Of a stretch of DNA of 64,000 nt, positions 7,454-15,944 are shown in pieces (the first letter of the stretch is position 1; the number at the start of each line of letters is the position of its first letter). Origin of the DNA: JANQIO01 sp043585095 (lineage in GTDB: Bacteria; Pseudomonadota; Gammaproteobacteria; Pseudomonadales; Halieaceae); contig CP121321.1 of NCBI GenBank assembly GCA_043585095.1, positions 372,001 to 436,000 of the forward strand, written 5' to 3'. A program made the translations under genes and the position numbers. Below the pieces are notes generated by a model. It worked only from the letters and a program-made list of their open reading frames with translations. It had not been told where the DNA came from and made no database searches.

Positions 7454-8665
7454 CTACCCCGCCTTTTGGTAAACAAAGGGTTCAGAAACCCGCGGTGCCC
7501 CGCGGTGTACAGCGGTATGCCATTCACCTGCGCGCCAGCATCCGTCAGCAACAAGCCGTTGCGGGGCGGACATGATTTCGAAACCGTCGCTGAATTCAAA
7601 CTCGCCTTCTTCGATACTCAACATGGTGATGTCGGCTTCTCGGCCAACCGACAGCGAACCCAAAGAGTCCTCGCGATGAATTGTCTTCGCGGGCTGCGAG
7701 GTCACCATGGCGATCACTTCTTCTAGCTCAAGACCCAGGTTCCACAGCTTGGACATGGTTTCAGTCAGCGTGAACACAGGGCCGTCGTAGTTAAAGGCAT
7801 TGAGGTCTGTGGAGATCGTGGTGGGCTTGTAACCCATCTGAATCAAATGCCTGGCCGTGCCAATGTGAAAATCGCCCGACGAGTGGCCGATATCCATCAC
7901 CACGCCGCGATTGTAGGCGTCAATGTAGTCAGGCAGCGGTTGGTTTTCTTCATCCAGAATGCCCGACCCGGCACGGAATGCATGGGTCACCACGTCGCCT
8001 GGGCGCAGTGCATTCAGTACGCTGAGTGCAGGGATAACCGGCGTGTGCGGAAAGCCCCCGAAGTGCACCATGACAGGCAGGTCGTCTGATACGCTGAGCG
8101 CCGCGTCCAGGAATGGGCTAACCGTTGGGCCGCTCTTCTCGGTGCAGGCGGCGCGCACCTTGAAACCGACAATGACGTCACGATGTTCCTCGACCACCTG
8201 TTTGGTCACGTTGAGGTCCAGATTGTTCTCGTTATCGGCAACGCGCAGTTTGTGGCAAATGAAGTCAGACGTGGCGATGTAGATTTTGCAGGGGTCCATA
8301 AACGCCAGCACCCGTGTTTTCAAATCCGGCTGGTCGATCACGCCCTTTCTGGCCATGCCAAACAACGACGTGCTGCTGGTGCCGGCGTCCACGACAGTGG
8401 TGACACCGCTGTCGACGCCGACAAAATCTGGCGGTAGGCAAAAGTCACCAAAGCCCGTCATCACGTGCACGTGCATATCAATTAGCCCGGGACAAATGAT
8501 CTTGCCACTGGCGTCGACGATATCCGCCTGCGGGTAGGTGGCGCCAAGGTCTGGTCCCAGCTCAATAATTTTGTCGCCCTGAATTGCGACATCGAAAACG
8601 TCATCGCGCTGGTTTGCGGGGTCAATCACCCGCGCATTTTGTATCAGTGTTACTGGCTCAGACAT
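7454..8665 (-). CDS. Amidohydrolase / deacetylase-type metallohydrolase
   Basis: 403 aa. Dihydroorotase-like TIM-barrel amidohydrolase: H65-x-H67 (DMHVHV), K169 as likely carboxylated lysine (GFKVRA), H201, H228 (VVTHAF) and D287 (STDLNA). The pattern is closest to the subgroup annotated as amidohydrolase/deacetylase (Atu3266/EF0837-like), which act on acylated or cyclic amide compounds; the exact substrate is unknown. It is the first gene of a tight operon with the diiron protein and rubredoxin, suggesting hydrolysis of a compound whose fragment or precursor is also oxidised. Confidence 0.8.
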   Translation of the reverse strand: MSEPVTLIQNARVIDPANQRDDVFDVAIQGDKIIELGPDLGATYPQADIVDASGKIICPGLIDMHVHVMTGFGDFCLPPDFVGVDSGVTTVVDAGTSSTSLFGMARKGVIDQPDLKTRVLAFMDPCKIYIATSDFICHKLRVADNENNLDLNVTKQVVEEHRDVIVGFKVRAACTEKSGPTVSPFLDAALSVSDDLPVMVHFGGFPHTPVIPALSVLNALRPGDVVTHAFRAGSGILDEENQPLPDYIDAYNRGVVMDIGHSSGDFHIGTARHLIQMGYKPTTISTDLNAFNYDGPVFTLTETMSKLWNLGLELEEVIAMVTSQPAKTIHREDSLGSLSVGREADITMLSIEEGEFEFSDGFEIMSAPQRLVADGCWRAGEWHTAVHRGAPRVSEPFVYQKAG

Positions 8666-9099
8666 GGCTTGTGGCTCTGGTGTTTAGGCGCGGTCAGTGC
8701 CGCAGCGTCACGTGGATTGGGTTTAATCTGAGTATGCAGCAATAGTCATTCCAGAAAAGGAATACCGATATAAATCAATCGCTTAGTCATTTTGGCTGCC
8801 GCGAATGGCCTCGGCGTCGCGGCGTTGTGCGCCAGTTTGGGGAGCTGCGGCTCGACTATGGGGCACCGGGCGCTCAGCGCACTACTGGGGATGGTTGCAA
8901 CGCAGTGATACTGCATTAAAGCAAGTCTGCCGTCGCCGAGCAGCCTGCAACAAACTGTTCACAGTAGTGCCACACAGGCTTCATGTGTGACCGCCACGCT
9001 ACTGTTTTTGTTAATTCAGATGACGCTGAGGTTTGTGCCTTGGCTTTCGGTCGTTTTGTTAATACCTCCCAACAATTGGTAGCAAGGAGCTTCTACACC
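8666..9099. other. 434-nt divergent intergenic region
   Basis: It lies between the start of the amidohydrolase operon (minus) and the lipoprotein gene (plus), so it should hold two divergent promoters. I see no clear sigma-70 pair, palindrome or RNA gene. The frames covering 8805-8990 lack a ribosome-binding site and any family resemblance. Confidence 0.5.
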
Positions 9100-10995
9100 A
9101 TGTCCCCCAGCACTGTCTCCCTCAGAACCGCTCACTCGAAGATCATGCAGTTCAAGAAAAACCCGTTTAGCCTCGCCTTTGCGGCTGTCGCTTTGACACT
9201 TTCGCTTGCTGCCTGTGAGGGCGACGACGGGGACAACGGAGCGCCTGGCGCGCCCGGCGCGGATGGCGCCCCCGGAGCGGACGGAGCCGATGTCAGTGCC
9301 GCGATCTCTTTGCGGTTCCTGGGTCGTACACCGGCTGATCCCGATAACTTCGACGAGTCAGCAGCGGAGATCGTGTCATTCGACCCCGCCACGCGGCAGG
9401 CGTATCTGGTTAACGCCAACGCCGGCCAGGTAGACATTGTCGATCTCAGTTCGCCCACAACACCGACGATTACCGGACAGATTGATGCTTCCGCAGACGT
9501 GACAGCTAACGTTGCAGGCAGCCCTGCGATGGGTGGCGTGAATAGCGTTGCAGTGTTTGGCAATACGCTGGCCGTCGCCGTTGAAGCAGACGTGAAACAG
9601 GATAATGGTTATATCGCCTTTTATAGCACTGACGGCAGCTTCTTAAGCGCTGTGGAAGCCGGTGCTTTGCCAGACATGGTTGGGTTCACGCCCGACGGTA
9701 ACTTTGTGGTAGCCGCTAATGAAGGTGAGCCCAACGGGGACTACAGCGTGGACCCCGCAGGCAGTGTCACTGTGATTGATGTGTCTGGTGGGTTTACGGG
9801 TCTAACCGCGGAAACCGCTTCCTTTATGCCCTTTAATGCAGGCGGAGCAGCATCATTGACTGGCCCGGTGCGGATCTCGTCGCGCTCTGCCAGTGTTGCG
9901 CAAGACCTTGAGCCTGAGTACATCACCTTCTCTGACGACAGCAGCACGGCTTTTGTCGCCCTGCAGGAAAACAATGCCGTTGCCGTCGTCGATATAGCGT
10001 CAGCTACCGTGTCCGCTGTAATCGGCATTGGCTTTAAGAACTACGGTATTCCGGGTAACGAGCTTGATGCCAGTAATGAAGACGGGCCCGATGATGGCCC
10101 CGGCATTAACATTCGTAGCTGGAACATCTTCGGTACCTACATGCCTGACACCATTGCCTCCTATACGGTCAACGGTACGTCATACCTAGTAACCGCAAAC
10201 GAAGGGGACGGCCGCGAGTATTTGACCGATGCCAGCGATGCGGCTGACTGCACCGCGCAAGGTGGATACTTTTTCGACGACGGTGACTGCTTCCATTACC
10301 TCGACGAAATCCGCATCAAGGATCTAGGCGAAGATCAGTTCACTGATGCACTGAAGGCCAAACTGGATGATGACTTCCAGGACGACGCAAAACTCGGTCG
10401 ACTCAAAGTCATCACCACCCTTGGGCTTGAGGACGAATCAACCTGCCCCAGCATCGCAACTACGGGTCAGCCGATTACCTTCCCCGATGAGTCCCCGATC
10501 GCCGGCTGCGTGTACGAAGATCTTTACTCCTTTGGCGCGCGCTCGTTCACCATCTGGGATACCACCACGCTGATCCCCGTGTATGACAGTGGTAATGATT
10601 TCGAGACCATTACTGCCAATCAGCTGGGCCTTAACTTCAACGCCAGCAACGACGACAACGAAGGCGATGATCGTTCTGACGACAAAGGCCCTGAGCCCGA
10701 AGCGGTGACCATTGCCCAGATCGAGGGCAATATCTATGCCTTTATTGGTCTGGAGCGCGTCGGCGGCGTGATGGTCTACAACATCAGCAATCCGCAGGCG
10801 GCGTCTTTCGTGCAGTACATCAACCCGCGCGACTTTACCGTTGACGCTGAGGATGATGTTGAGACCGTTGGCGATCTTGGCCCGGAGAGCATTGTGTTTA
10901 TCTCGGCTAATGACAGCCCCATCGGTGAACCCCTGCTGTTGGTGAGCAACGAGGTGTCTGGAACGCTTGCGGTGTTTAGCATTACGACGCTTTAA
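9100..10995 (+). CDS. Choice-of-anchor I family lipoprotein (beta-propeller-like)
   Basis: 631 aa from ATG 9100, chosen for the AAGGAG about 10 nt upstream; an ATG at 9145 would give a shorter, more usual signal peptide. A lipobox (SLAAC) predicts an outer- or inner-membrane lipoprotein. A collagen-like linker of Gly-Ala-Pro/Asp triplets follows the Cys. The rest shows repeated blade-like segments (AYLVNANAGQVDIVD, VVAANEGEPNGDYSVDP, LVTANEGDGREY) typical of choice-of-anchor I proteins, which resemble phytase/esterase-like propellers. The function is unknown; Asp-rich loops suggest calcium binding. It is followed by a clear terminator. Confidence 0.8.
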   Translation: MSPSTVSLRTAHSKIMQFKKNPFSLAFAAVALTLSLAACEGDDGDNGAPGAPGADGAPGADGADVSAAISLRFLGRTPADPDNFDESAAEIVSFDPATRQAYLVNANAGQVDIVDLSSPTTPTITGQIDASADVTANVAGSPAMGGVNSVAVFGNTLAVAVEADVKQDNGYIAFYSTDGSFLSAVEAGALPDMVGFTPDGNFVVAANEGEPNGDYSVDPAGSVTVIDVSGGFTGLTAETASFMPFNAGGAASLTGPVRISSRSASVAQDLEPEYITFSDDSSTAFVALQENNAVAVVDIASATVSAVIGIGFKNYGIPGNELDASNEDGPDDGPGINIRSWNIFGTYMPDTIASYTVNGTSYLVTANEGDGREYLTDASDAADCTAQGGYFFDDGDCFHYLDEIRIKDLGEDQFTDALKAKLDDDFQDDAKLGRLKVITTLGLEDESTCPSIATTGQPITFPDESPIAGCVYEDLYSFGARSFTIWDTTTLIPVYDSGNDFETITANQLGLNFNASNDDNEGDDRSDDKGPEPEAVTIAQIEGNIYAFIGLERVGGVMVYNISNPQAASFVQYINPRDFTVDAEDDVETVGDLGPESIVFISANDSPIGEPLLLVSNEVSGTLAVFSITTL

Positions 10996-11047
10996 GGACT
11001 CACGCTGTAAAAGCAGCGTCCGGTTCGCTGATTTTTTGCGAACCTTG

Positions 11048-11075
11048 AAAGCCACCTTTGCGGTGGTTTTTTTTG
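11048..11075 (+). terminator. Rho-independent terminator after the choice-of-anchor I gene
   Basis: CCACC / GGTGG stem, extended by A-T pairs, with loop TTTGC and a run of eight T. Confidence 0.85.
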
Positions 11076-11082
11076 TTCGGCG

Positions 11083-11589
11083 CTAGGCCGCCTTGTCTAC
11101 CGTGGACGCGTCACTTTTCTCACGTCGTTTGGAGAAATAACGCAGCGCCACAAAGTAAGTCGCCACGCCGGCGGGTAGTGCAACCAAGGCGCCGCCCGAC
11201 AACAGCACAACGATAATGTCCCCGCCGATATTGGCCAGCGACGATAGGCTGTTGGCCAATCCATCCGCATTCCGAATTTCATCCATCATGCCCTGCACCC
11301 GCTCCCAGGTAACGGCGTTGGTCACCAGTGCATTGCCACACATCAGCGCCAGCCAATACCACGCTGCCACCACAAAGGGATTCGCTATGGTGTGGCCGAT
11401 CACAAAGGCCGCAGGCACATTGGCTCTGGCAGGAACCGACGTGCTCAGGATAAGCACCGACCGCAGCGGCACCACCGGCATAATCCCCATAAAAACACCA
11501 ATCCCACAGCCCAATGCCAATGAGTGGGGCGAACCACCCAGTGTGCGCAACTGCAGCAGGTTGTATCTCAGGCGTCGATATAGGGACAT
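11083..11589 (-). CDS. DUF2062 family membrane protein
   Basis: 168 aa. The GSPHSLALGCGIGVFMGIMP segment, then a second hydrophobic block with HTIANPFVVAAWYWLA and a third near residues 120-150, match DUF2062: small inner-membrane proteins of unknown function, sometimes fused to glycosyltransferases. About three to four membrane segments are visible, with a basic C-terminus (SKRREKSD). It is transcribed toward the neighbouring lipoprotein gene and its terminator. It is not in an operon. Confidence 0.85.
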   Translation of the reverse strand: MSLYRRLRYNLLQLRTLGGSPHSLALGCGIGVFMGIMPVVPLRSVLILSTSVPARANVPAAFVIGHTIANPFVVAAWYWLALMCGNALVTNAVTWERVQGMMDEIRNADGLANSLSSLANIGGDIIVVLLSGGALVALPAGVATYFVALRYFSKRREKSDASTVDKAA

Positions 11590-11858
11590 AGATAGAGGGG
11601 CATAAATGCGGCTTTAGATTATTTCCTGTTGTGGATCAGAGTAGCACTTCTTTCTATAGGTTAGGTTTGACGGAAAGGCGGGCGCGCATGCTTGCGCTGC
11701 GCCGCCGGAATACACGGCGACCTGCGGCTGCATCATTAGGGGCTGCACAGGTACATTTTTTATGCGCGTTTCTGTGAATGACTGGATGCCAGTGATAGTT
11801 TGTTCATAGAGCGGCTTTTTTCTTTTTGTACGCTAAATAAAAATAAGTGTTGGAGTAG

Positions 11859-12641
11859 ATGATGACGAATCAACAGAGGGGAATTTACGCGCTGACCGGC
11901 GGCGCGACGGGTATCGGCGCTGCCATAAAGGCCAGGTTGATCGCCGACGGCAATGAAGTGATAACCGTTGATATCAAAGACGCAGACGTTGTTGCGGACC
12001 TGGCGACAGAACAGGGGCGGCAAGCGGCTATAGACGGCATTCGGGCCCGGGCTGAAGCGGGCCTTGATGGGTTCATTCCGTGCGCGGGAGTGGGGCCACA
12101 TGTTAGGCCCGCTTCGACCGTGGTGAGGATTAATTATTTTGGTGTGGTCGCCACAGTCACTGGTGTGACGGATCTGCTGGAAAAACGCGGTGGAAGCGTC
12201 GTATTCATTTCATCCAACTCAGCACCTATGGGCGCTGACGAAGAAACTGTAGATCTCATGTTGGATGGCGATGAAGAAGGCGCCTGTAGCCGTGCCGATG
12301 AACTGGGCGACGGGCAAAGCGCATACGGGGGCTCCAAATTGGCCATTGCTCGATGGATGCGTCGCCAAACGCCTGAGCATGCTCAAAGAGGTGTGCGCTT
12401 CAATGCTATCGCTCCAGGATTTGTGACCACGCCACTGACAGATGTGGGGCTGGCCGATGAAGAGTTTGGGCCAGTCATTAAAGACTTCGTAGCAACAATT
12501 CCTGTTGGGCGCGTTGGCGATCCGGATGACATCGCGCGAGCCGCGGCTTTTCTATTAAGCCCCGAAAATAGTTTTGTTTGTGGTTCAGTCCTGTTCGTGG
12601 ATGGCGGCCACGACGCGATGCTGCGTCCCGACCAGTTTTGA
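11859..12641 (+). CDS. Short-chain dehydrogenase/reductase (SDR)
   Basis: 260 aa classical SDR: NAD(P)-binding TGGATGIG at residues about 13-20, D in VDIKDADV suggesting NAD preference, PCAGVG in place of the usual NNAG, the catalytic SS then Y-x-x-x-K in SAYGGSKLA, and PGFVTTPL. The pattern resembles the 3-alpha-hydroxysteroid dehydrogenase/carbonyl reductase subgroup. It probably reduces or oxidises a hydroxyl/carbonyl of a lipid or steroid-like substrate. It precedes an esterase gene by 65 nt on the same strand, a possible catabolic pair. Confidence 0.85.
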   Translation: MMTNQQRGIYALTGGATGIGAAIKARLIADGNEVITVDIKDADVVADLATEQGRQAAIDGIRARAEAGLDGFIPCAGVGPHVRPASTVVRINYFGVVATVTGVTDLLEKRGGSVVFISSNSAPMGADEETVDLMLDGDEEGACSRADELGDGQSAYGGSKLAIARWMRRQTPEHAQRGVRFNAIAPGFVTTPLTDVGLADEEFGPVIKDFVATIPVGRVGDPDDIARAAAFLLSPENSFVCGSVLFVDGGHDAMLRPDQF

Positions 12642-12706
12642 CGGCGTAAGCTAATTCGAAGCGCTCAAAGAGAAAGTCGTGACGGCAGCAACGTGAGGAT
12701 ACTCCC

Positions 12707-13588
12707 GTGAGCGTCAGCCCTGAGCTACGTGCCATTATTGACGGCGTTCCAAAAGACTTTGCCGATCCGGCGGCAGACTATCTGGCTGTGCGGAGAACGT
12801 TTGCACCCTTTCATGGCCACCCGTGTAGCGAAGAACTCAAAATCGATTGGGTGGAGCTGGATGAAACCCGCTATGCCCGCTATCGGCTGAACGATCAGAG
12901 CAGCGACAGGGTTGCATTCCACTGCCATGGTGGGGCCTTCGTCTCAACCCCTGTGGATGAATACCATTTCTACGCCGAGCTGATCGCGCGGCAGCTGAGT
13001 TGCGAGGTGGTAATGCCCGATTACCGTTTGGCGCCAGAGCATCAGTTTCCTGCAGCCCACGAAGACTGTTTTGCTGCCTATCGTCACCTACTCGATAGCA
13101 ACTTTGATCCCAAGAATATTGTGTTGATGGGTGAATCCTGCGGCGGCAGCCTCGCCATCGGATTGATGCTGCGCGCGAGGGAAGAGGGCGTCCCATTGCC
13201 TGGCTGCTTTGTGTCGCTGACCGGTTGGTTTGACCTGTCTGTTTCAGGTCCCAGCGTCGCGGGCCATGACCCATTCCTGACACCAGAATGGGTCCGCAAT
13301 CGCAGCCGAGACTACGTTGGCGACACCATCGCTCTGGACGACCCCCGAGTCTCCCCAGCCTTTGCCGACCTGCATGGATTGCCGCCAATGTATTTGCAGA
13401 TCGGCGAGTACGACACCGTACGCGAAGGCGCAATCAGCCTCGCCAACAATGCCATTCGTGCGGGCGTTGCTGTCACCGTAGAGAGCCTGCCGGAAATGAT
13501 CCATGGGGTGCATGGGTTGATAAACGCAGGTGTTCCGGAGGCGGATTTGGCTTGGGAAATGATTCGGCGGTATTTGGCGGAATGTTAG
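12707..13588 (+). CDS. Alpha/beta hydrolase, hormone-sensitive lipase family esterase
   Basis: 293 aa, GTG start. Oxyanion motif HCHGGAF, nucleophile elbow GESCGG (Ser of the triad), Asp in QIGEYDTVREGA and His in MIHGVHGL give a complete HSL (family IV) esterase set, with the DYRLAPEHQFPAA motif typical of the group. Short-chain ester substrates are usual. It follows the SDR gene and may act on the same compound. Confidence 0.87.
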   Translation: MSVSPELRAIIDGVPKDFADPAADYLAVRRTFAPFHGHPCSEELKIDWVELDETRYARYRLNDQSSDRVAFHCHGGAFVSTPVDEYHFYAELIARQLSCEVVMPDYRLAPEHQFPAAHEDCFAAYRHLLDSNFDPKNIVLMGESCGGSLAIGLMLRAREEGVPLPGCFVSLTGWFDLSVSGPSVAGHDPFLTPEWVRNRSRDYVGDTIALDDPRVSPAFADLHGLPPMYLQIGEYDTVREGAISLANNAIRAGVAVTVESLPEMIHGVHGLINAGVPEADLAWEMIRRYLAEC

Positions 13589-13769
13589 TGTCTGGCAATA
13601 GCTCCAGCTGAGGTGTAAGGGTTAGTTTTCAAAAACCGACTCTGACTCCCTTGGTGTAACAGTTATCCCCTGCTTGGAAACGAAAGCAGATATAGGTTTG
13701 AGACATGTAAGCCTGCGCTCAAAGCAGTTAGTTGTTAATTTTCTGCCGTAACCCGGGAAGTGCCGAACC

Positions 13770-14504
13770 ATGCATATGAAACTTGTCAGTCTCAACCTCA
13801 ACCATCGCACTCACGCTAGGGAAGTCAGAGCAGGTCTGCTGGAGAAACTATCGTCCCTTGAGCCAGATGTTATCTGTTTCAATGAATTTGTCAGCGGGCC
13901 TAAGAATCAAGATCTGCCGCACAGACTCACAGATCTTGGTTTTGCCCACCAAGGCTCTAGCCGAAAATATAGATACAGCGCTGGCAGGTTTCATAATCAA
14001 ATCCTAATCGCGTCCCGCACACCAATAGAAAGCGTCGTACATTATGAAACTGGAATGGATGATGCGGCTAACTCCAATGTGCTTACAGTGATCACAAGAG
14101 AGATTGCAATCACAGGGTTTAGGGCTCCGGCTTACAAACTTTCTAGAGAATGGGACGCATATTGGGATTGGGCAGGAAAGAGCCTATCGGGTGATGTGCT
14201 TATTGGTGATTTTAATATCGATCCGGTTCGTGCTCGCAAGCGCGATCGAGCTGCAGAAACAATAACCAATCAAAATGCTTGGCAGATGTGCAATCCAAAA
14301 GGTGACTGGAGCTACAAGAGCACCACTGGAGTGACAGCGTGTCTCGACCACTGTGCCTTCAAACATAAGTCAGTCGAGGTTACCAAAGCTCAATATATTG
14401 CTAGCCAATTTGTTCCAGAATTTTCAGACCATGCGGCTTTGATGGTTGAATTAAGGCGACGAGTCCACCAACCTGCATCGATAATCGCAGCGAGCAAGAC
14501 ATAA
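13770..14504 (+). CDS. Endonuclease/exonuclease/phosphatase (EEP) superfamily protein
   Basis: 244 aa. EEP metal and catalytic residues are present: N11 (SLNLN), E39 (CFNEF), D147-x-N149 (IGDFNID), and D220-H221 (FSDHAAL). These enzymes cut phosphodiesters in DNA, RNA, lipids or nucleotides; the substrate is unknown. There is no signal peptide. A second in-frame ATG two codons on is also possible. The gene is visibly more AT-rich than its neighbours and its stop lies 9 bp from the IS30-family element, so it may be horizontally acquired. Confidence 0.75.
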   Translation: MHMKLVSLNLNHRTHAREVRAGLLEKLSSLEPDVICFNEFVSGPKNQDLPHRLTDLGFAHQGSSRKYRYSAGRFHNQILIASRTPIESVVHYETGMDDAANSNVLTVITREIAITGFRAPAYKLSREWDAYWDWAGKSLSGDVLIGDFNIDPVRARKRDRAAETITNQNAWQMCNPKGDWSYKSTTGVTACLDHCAFKHKSVEVTKAQYIASQFVPEFSDHAALMVELRRRVHQPASIIAASKT

Positions 14505-14513
14505 GGGGTCAGC

Positions 14514-15588
14514 TTGGATTCAAGAATCAAGTGCAACACGTATGATTCCGTCCTGTAATTCCCGCTCCATCATCTGCAAGGGCGATCTAAACCCATAGCG
14601 CTTTCTTGGCCGGTTGTTCAGCAGCCAGGCGATGTAATCCAGCTCCGCCTGGTCGTGTTGCTTGAGATCCTCCCCTTTGGGCAAGAACTGCCTGATTAAT
14701 CCGTTGATGTTCTCACTGCTGCCGCGCTGCCAAGGCGCCTTGCAGTCTGCAAAGTAGATCTTCAGATCCAAATTCTTCGTCATCAGCGGGTGCTGCGCCA
14801 TCTCTGCTCCCCGATCATAGGTCATCGATAACCGTAAGAAGTGCGGCACGTGTGCCATGCAGATCTCGAAGCCTTCACGGACCTTTTGGGCTGTCTTGTC
14901 TTCCATCTTCGCGAGTATCACAAAGCCGGTCTTGCGCTCTACCAATGTGCCCACGCAAGACTGGTTATTGGCTCCAACAATAAGATCGCCTTCCCAATGC
15001 CCGGCGATCTGCCGCGAGGCGATATCCTCCGGGCGATTAGCAATACGCTGCTCTGGCGCAATTTTCAGGCTGGAGTAGTTGCTGTCCGGGCCGCCTCGCG
15101 GCCCACGCTTAGACTTACCTTGGCGCAATGACTGCACACAGAGCTTTCGGTACTCACCCCGGGGATAGGCATAGATATGGGCATAGATGGTCTCGTGGCT
15201 CACGTGCAGTGCTGCTGTATCCGGGAACAGGAGCTTTAGGGTGGCACTAATCTGCTCGGGTGACCATTTGTCTTCTAGCAGATAGGACTCGACACGTTGC
15301 CACAGCGCCGGGTTGGCCTCGAGCTTGCGGGGTTTGACGCACCGCTGCCGTCGGTGTCGATACGCTTTGGCGGCGCGGGCTGCGCAGTAGGAGATAGACG
15401 GTGAGTTGCGCTTGAGTTCACGAGACAGCGTGGACGGGCTTCGGCCCAGCCGTTCAGCGATCCGCCGAAGGCTCACACCTCGATTTTGTTCAAGCATAAT
15501 ATACGCCCGCTCTTCCGGGCGAAGGTGATGGTAGTGGGTCATGCGTGCTATTTTGCCTCCCGGTGTTGCACTTGCAACTTGAGGCTAA
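14514..15588 (-). mobile_element. IS30-family insertion sequence, apparently complete
   Basis: About 1075 bp. Imperfect 26-bp terminal inverted repeats at 14514-14539 and 15563-15588 share TTxGxxTCAAG and then CAAGTGCAACAC in full. A GC dinucleotide flanks both ends, which could be the 2-bp target duplication usual for IS30. One transposase gene fills the element and reads leftward, its last codons overlapping the left repeat. Confidence 0.85.
14520..15542 (-). CDS. IS30-family transposase
   Basis: 340 aa, intact. N-terminal helix-turn-helix (LRRIAERLGRSPSTLSRELK), then the DDE integrase core with D186 (GHWEGDLIVG), D243 (MTYDRGAEM) and E277 (WQRGSSENINGLIRQ). All catalytic residues are conserved and no frameshift is seen, so it is probably active. 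It catalyses transposition of its own element. Confidence 0.95.
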   Translation of the reverse strand: MTHYHHLRPEERAYIMLEQNRGVSLRRIAERLGRSPSTLSRELKRNSPSISYCAARAAKAYRHRRQRCVKPRKLEANPALWQRVESYLLEDKWSPEQISATLKLLFPDTAALHVSHETIYAHIYAYPRGEYRKLCVQSLRQGKSKRGPRGGPDSNYSSLKIAPEQRIANRPEDIASRQIAGHWEGDLIVGANNQSCVGTLVERKTGFVILAKMEDKTAQKVREGFEICMAHVPHFLRLSMTYDRGAEMAQHPLMTKNLDLKIYFADCKAPWQRGSSENINGLIRQFLPKGEDLKQHDQAELDYIAWLLNNRPRKRYGFRSPLQMMERELQDGIIRVALDS

Positions 15589-15710
15589 GCAGAGCCCTTT
15601 ATGAGCATATGCGCCGTCTTGACGCCTGATTACAGGGCTCAGAACCCGTTAACACGGCCCGCGGCGTGAATTGTGTGTTACCTATGTGCTCGGTATGCAC
15701 CGTTTGGAAA

Positions 15711-15787
15711 TGGCGCGCCCAGCAGGAGTCGAACCTGCGACCCCCAGAATCGGAATCTGGTACTCTATCCAGCTGAGCTATGGGCGC
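15711..15787 (-). tRNA. tRNA-Arg (anticodon CCG)
   Basis: 77 nt with the 3' CCA encoded. Acceptor stem GCGCCCA/TGGGCGC, D-arm AGCTCAGCTGGATAGAG, anticodon stem CCAGA/TCTGG with loop TTCCGAT (anticodon at 15751-15753 on the plus strand as CGG), and T-arm GCAGGTTCGACTCCTGC. It decodes CGG. Its 3' end faces the IS30/EEP segment. Confidence 0.97.
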
Positions 15788-15944
15788 GTTTTGTGCTGTA
15801 AAAGCCTGGCAAGTGACGTTGCGTCGAATGCTTGGCTTGTCCTCGGGGCGTGATGCCCAGGGACGCGAATAATACTCTCCAGCCCCGGTGTCGTCTAGGT
15901 GGGCCTGTTTTACAAGGCCCCTTTAGTTCAGGCTGTTCTAGCCG

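Noticed and set aside
8805..8990. Small gene in the gap before the lipoprotein gene
   Set aside because: No ribosome-binding site, no recognisable family, and a random-looking translation.
9132..9563. Antisense gene in the lipoprotein sequence
   Set aside because: It is a shadow frame caused by the Gly/Ala/Asp-rich coding sequence.
13589..13769. Integron attC-like site
   Set aside because: Short GTTA-type strings are present but no paired R and L core sites of the right form.
13622..13810. Minus-strand open frame over the EEP start
   Set aside because: No ribosome-binding site, and it overlaps the real gene start without family similarity.
15895..15935. Terminator hairpin (GGGCCT/AGGCCC) between tRNA-Arg and the SulP gene
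   Set aside because: No T run follows on either strand in the right orientation for a gene end.
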